From: DASPKO01 sp035628055 | GTDB taxonomy: Bacteria > Planctomycetota > Phycisphaerae > Phycisphaerales > UBA1924 | Reading direction: 5' to 3' | Length of the DNA stretch: 7,475 nt | Assembly (NCBI GenBank): GCA_035628055.1 | Contig: DASPKO010000017.1 | Location: 1 to 7,475, forward strand | Shown here: one piece after another, positions 6,108 to 7,475 of the stretch | Numbering within the stretch: position 1 is the stretch's first letter | Layout of the letters: each line of letters opens with the position of its first letter | Translations under genes and position numbers: made by a program | The notes under the pieces: generated by a model | Databases searched by the model: none | The model's input: the letters and a program-made list of their open reading frames with translations, nothing else | Told to the model about the DNA's origin: nothing

Positions 6108-7475
6108 ATGTCGGTCCACTGGCCCATTCTGCGGCGGCTGATTTCGCGCCCCGGCCGCGCGCTGGTCACCGACGACCAGCGAACCTACCGCGGGCTCGAC
6201 CTGGTGGTCATGGCCTGGCACCTCGCGACCGCGCTCCGGGCGCGCTGCCAGTCCCCGACGGCGGGGGTGCTGCTGCCGACCTCCGGGCTCTTCCCCGCCG
6301 CGGCGCTGGGGGGGTGGTGGGCGGGAAAGACGGTCGTCCCGCTCAACTACCTGCTCAAGCAGGAGGAGCTGCAATACGTCATCGACGACTGCGGCACCGA
6401 CACGATCCTGACCGTGAGGCCCATGCTCGAGTTCCTGGGCTATCGCCCGCGCGTGCGCCACCTGGTGCTGCTGGAGGACCTCAACTTCCGCTCCGTGCCC
6501 GAGCCGAGCTGGCCGGCCGGCGCCGACGATGGGGACCTGGCGCTGCTGCTCTACACCTCCGGCACCAGCGGGAGACCCAAGGGGGTGATGCTCACGCACG
6601 GCAATATCGCGGCCAACATCCGGCAGATCGCCGACTGGGTCTCCTTCACACCGGCCGACACCCTCCTGGGCGTGCTCCCGCAGTTCCATTCCTTCGGGCT
6701 GACGGTGCTGACGCTCCTCCCGCTCGCCGCGGGGTGCAAGGTCGTCTACACGGCCCGCTTCGTGCCCCAGAAGATGGTCCGATTGCTGCGCGCGCACCGC
6801 CCCACGGTGCTCATCGCCATCCCCTCCATGTACAACGCGCTGCTGAGCGTGAAGGATGCGGCTCCGGCGGACTACGCCTCGCTCCGCTACATCGTCTCCG
6901 GGGGCGAGCCGCTCCCGCAGGCCGTGCTCGAGGGGTTCTTCACGCGGTTCGGGGTCCGCATCAACGAGGGGTACGGGCTGACGGAGACGGCCCCGGTCTC
7001 GAACTGGTGTCGCCCGCACGAGTTCCGCCCGCGCTCGGTGGGGCGCCCGCTCCCGGGCGTGGCCGAGCGGATCGTCGACGTGGCGAGCGAGCGGGACCTC
7101 CCGCCCGGCGCCGACGGCGAGGTGCGGATCGCCGGGCCCCACGTGATGCGCGGGTACTACAAGCTGCCCGAGCAGACGGCGGCGGCCTTCGACGGGCGCG
7201 GGTTCTTCCGCACGGGCGACATCGGGCGGATGGACCTCGACGGGCACCTGTACATCACCGGGCGGCTGAAGGAGATGATGATCGTCGGCGGGGAGAACGT
7301 CTTCCCGCGCGAGATCGAGGAGGTGCTGGAGCGCCACCCGGCGGTGCGGGCGGCCGGGGTGATCGGGATCTCCGACCCCGTGCGCGGCGAGGAGCCGGTG
7401 GCGTTCGTCGAGGCCCAGGAGGGCGCCGCCCCGGAGCCGCGCGAGCTGCAGGCCTGGTGCCGCAGACATCTGGCC
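6108..7475 (+). CDS. AMP-dependent acyl-CoA synthetase/ligase (3' partial)
   Basis: A member of the ANL adenylating family that activates a carboxylic acid with ATP to an acyl-adenylate and usually transfers it to CoA; fatty acids are the commonest substrates, but the specificity is not readable here. The frame runs 456 codons from ATG 6108 to the window edge without a stop. Core motifs in order are the phosphate loop YTSGTSGRPKGV (149-160), the LPQFHSFGLT region (190-199), VSGGEPLP (263-270), NEGYGLTET (286-294), FFRTGDIG (366-373) and the hinge/A8 segment GRLKEMMIVGGENVFP (385-400) followed by REIEEVL. The C-terminal catalytic lysine motif lies beyond the window. Similarity is to FadD-like long-chain ligases of about 500 aa. 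The start has no obvious Shine-Dalgarno site; I saw no in-frame ATG or GTG in the intergenic region back to about 6021, so 6108 is well supported. It is transcribed away from the SPOR lipoprotein gene. Confidence 0.93.
   Translation, partial: MSVHWPILRRLISRPGRALVTDDQRTYRGLDLVVMAWHLATALRARCQSPTAGVLLPTSGLFPAAALGGWWAGKTVVPLNYLLKQEELQYVIDDCGTDTILTVRPMLEFLGYRPRVRHLVLLEDLNFRSVPEPSWPAGADDGDLALLLYTSGTSGRPKGVMLTHGNIAANIRQIADWVSFTPADTLLGVLPQFHSFGLTVLTLLPLAAGCKVVYTARFVPQKMVRLLRAHRPTVLIAIPSMYNALLSVKDAAPADYASLRYIVSGGEPLPQAVLEGFFTRFGVRINEGYGLTETAPVSNWCRPHEFRPRSVGRPLPGVAERIVDVASERDLPPGADGEVRIAGPHVMRGYYKLPEQTAAAFDGRGFFRTGDIGRMDLDGHLYITGRLKEMMIVGGENVFPREIEEVLERHPAVRAAGVIGISDPVRGEEPVAFVEAQEGAAPEPRELQAWCRRHLA

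Noticed and set aside
5997..7469. A very long minus-strand open frame continuing upstream of the SPOR lipoprotein start.
   Set aside because: It is antisense to the acyl-CoA ligase gene, whose motifs are unmistakable. The antisense product is low-complexity, rich in Arg, Gly, Pro, His and Gln, and lacks a signal for the lipoprotein. The ATG at 5996 has a Shine-Dalgarno site and a signal peptide.
1..7475. Search for CRISPR arrays, insertion sequences, integrase sites, toxin-antitoxin pairs or defence islands.
   Set aside because: No spaced direct repeats, transposase or integrase motifs, or small paired genes were seen. Composition appears even across the window, and the genes look like normal chromosomal content.

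Overview
The window is a very GC-rich (roughly 70% or more by eye), densely coding bacterial segment with short intergenic gaps. Its protein types point to a planctomycete, probably the Phycisphaerae/Phycisphaerales lineage. That placement is inferred from a lineage-flavoured PP2C phosphatase (MEVWGGN and GGDVHYV motifs, recalled from that group), a SpoIID-type protein in what looks like a non-sporulating context, and genes that often lack Shine-Dalgarno sites. It is not proven. No mobile element, CRISPR array, rRNA or tRNA gene was found.

Layout: (1) 1-1367, plus strand: SpoIID/LytB-type peptidoglycan protein whose 5' end lies outside the window. (2) 1377-2495, plus: putatively exported beta-sandwich protein with a carboxypeptidase-regulatory-like domain, in the same reading frame as gene 1 and separated from its stop by three codons. 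(3) 2492-3496, plus: stand-alone SpoIIE/RsbU-type PP2C serine/threonine phosphatase, overlapping gene 2 by GTGA. (4) 3528-5126, plus: MATE-family multidrug/solute antiporter. (5) 5139-5996, minus: lipoprotein with TPR-like repeats and a C-terminal SPOR domain, convergent with the MATE gene with 12 bp between them. (6) 6108-7475, plus: AMP-dependent acyl-CoA synthetase/ligase running off the right edge, divergent from gene 5 across a 111-bp intergenic region.

How they may work together: genes 1-3 are packed like an operon, possibly joined by gene 4. They would combine a glycan-strand enzyme, an unknown envelope protein and a cytoplasmic signalling phosphatase. Genes 1 and 5 both belong to families tied to peptide-stripped (denuded) peptidoglycan glycans: SpoIID enzymes cleave them and SPOR domains bind them. 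The window therefore has a cell-envelope theme. The transporter and acyl-CoA ligase are ordinary metabolic and transport genes with no evident link to it.

No clearly new biological system stands out. The observations most worth a second look are the SpoIID/beta-sandwich/phosphatase cluster, the low-complexity insertion in the SpoIID protein, and CTA-type -10-like motifs placed almost directly on two start codons, which suggest leaderless or near-leaderless transcription.
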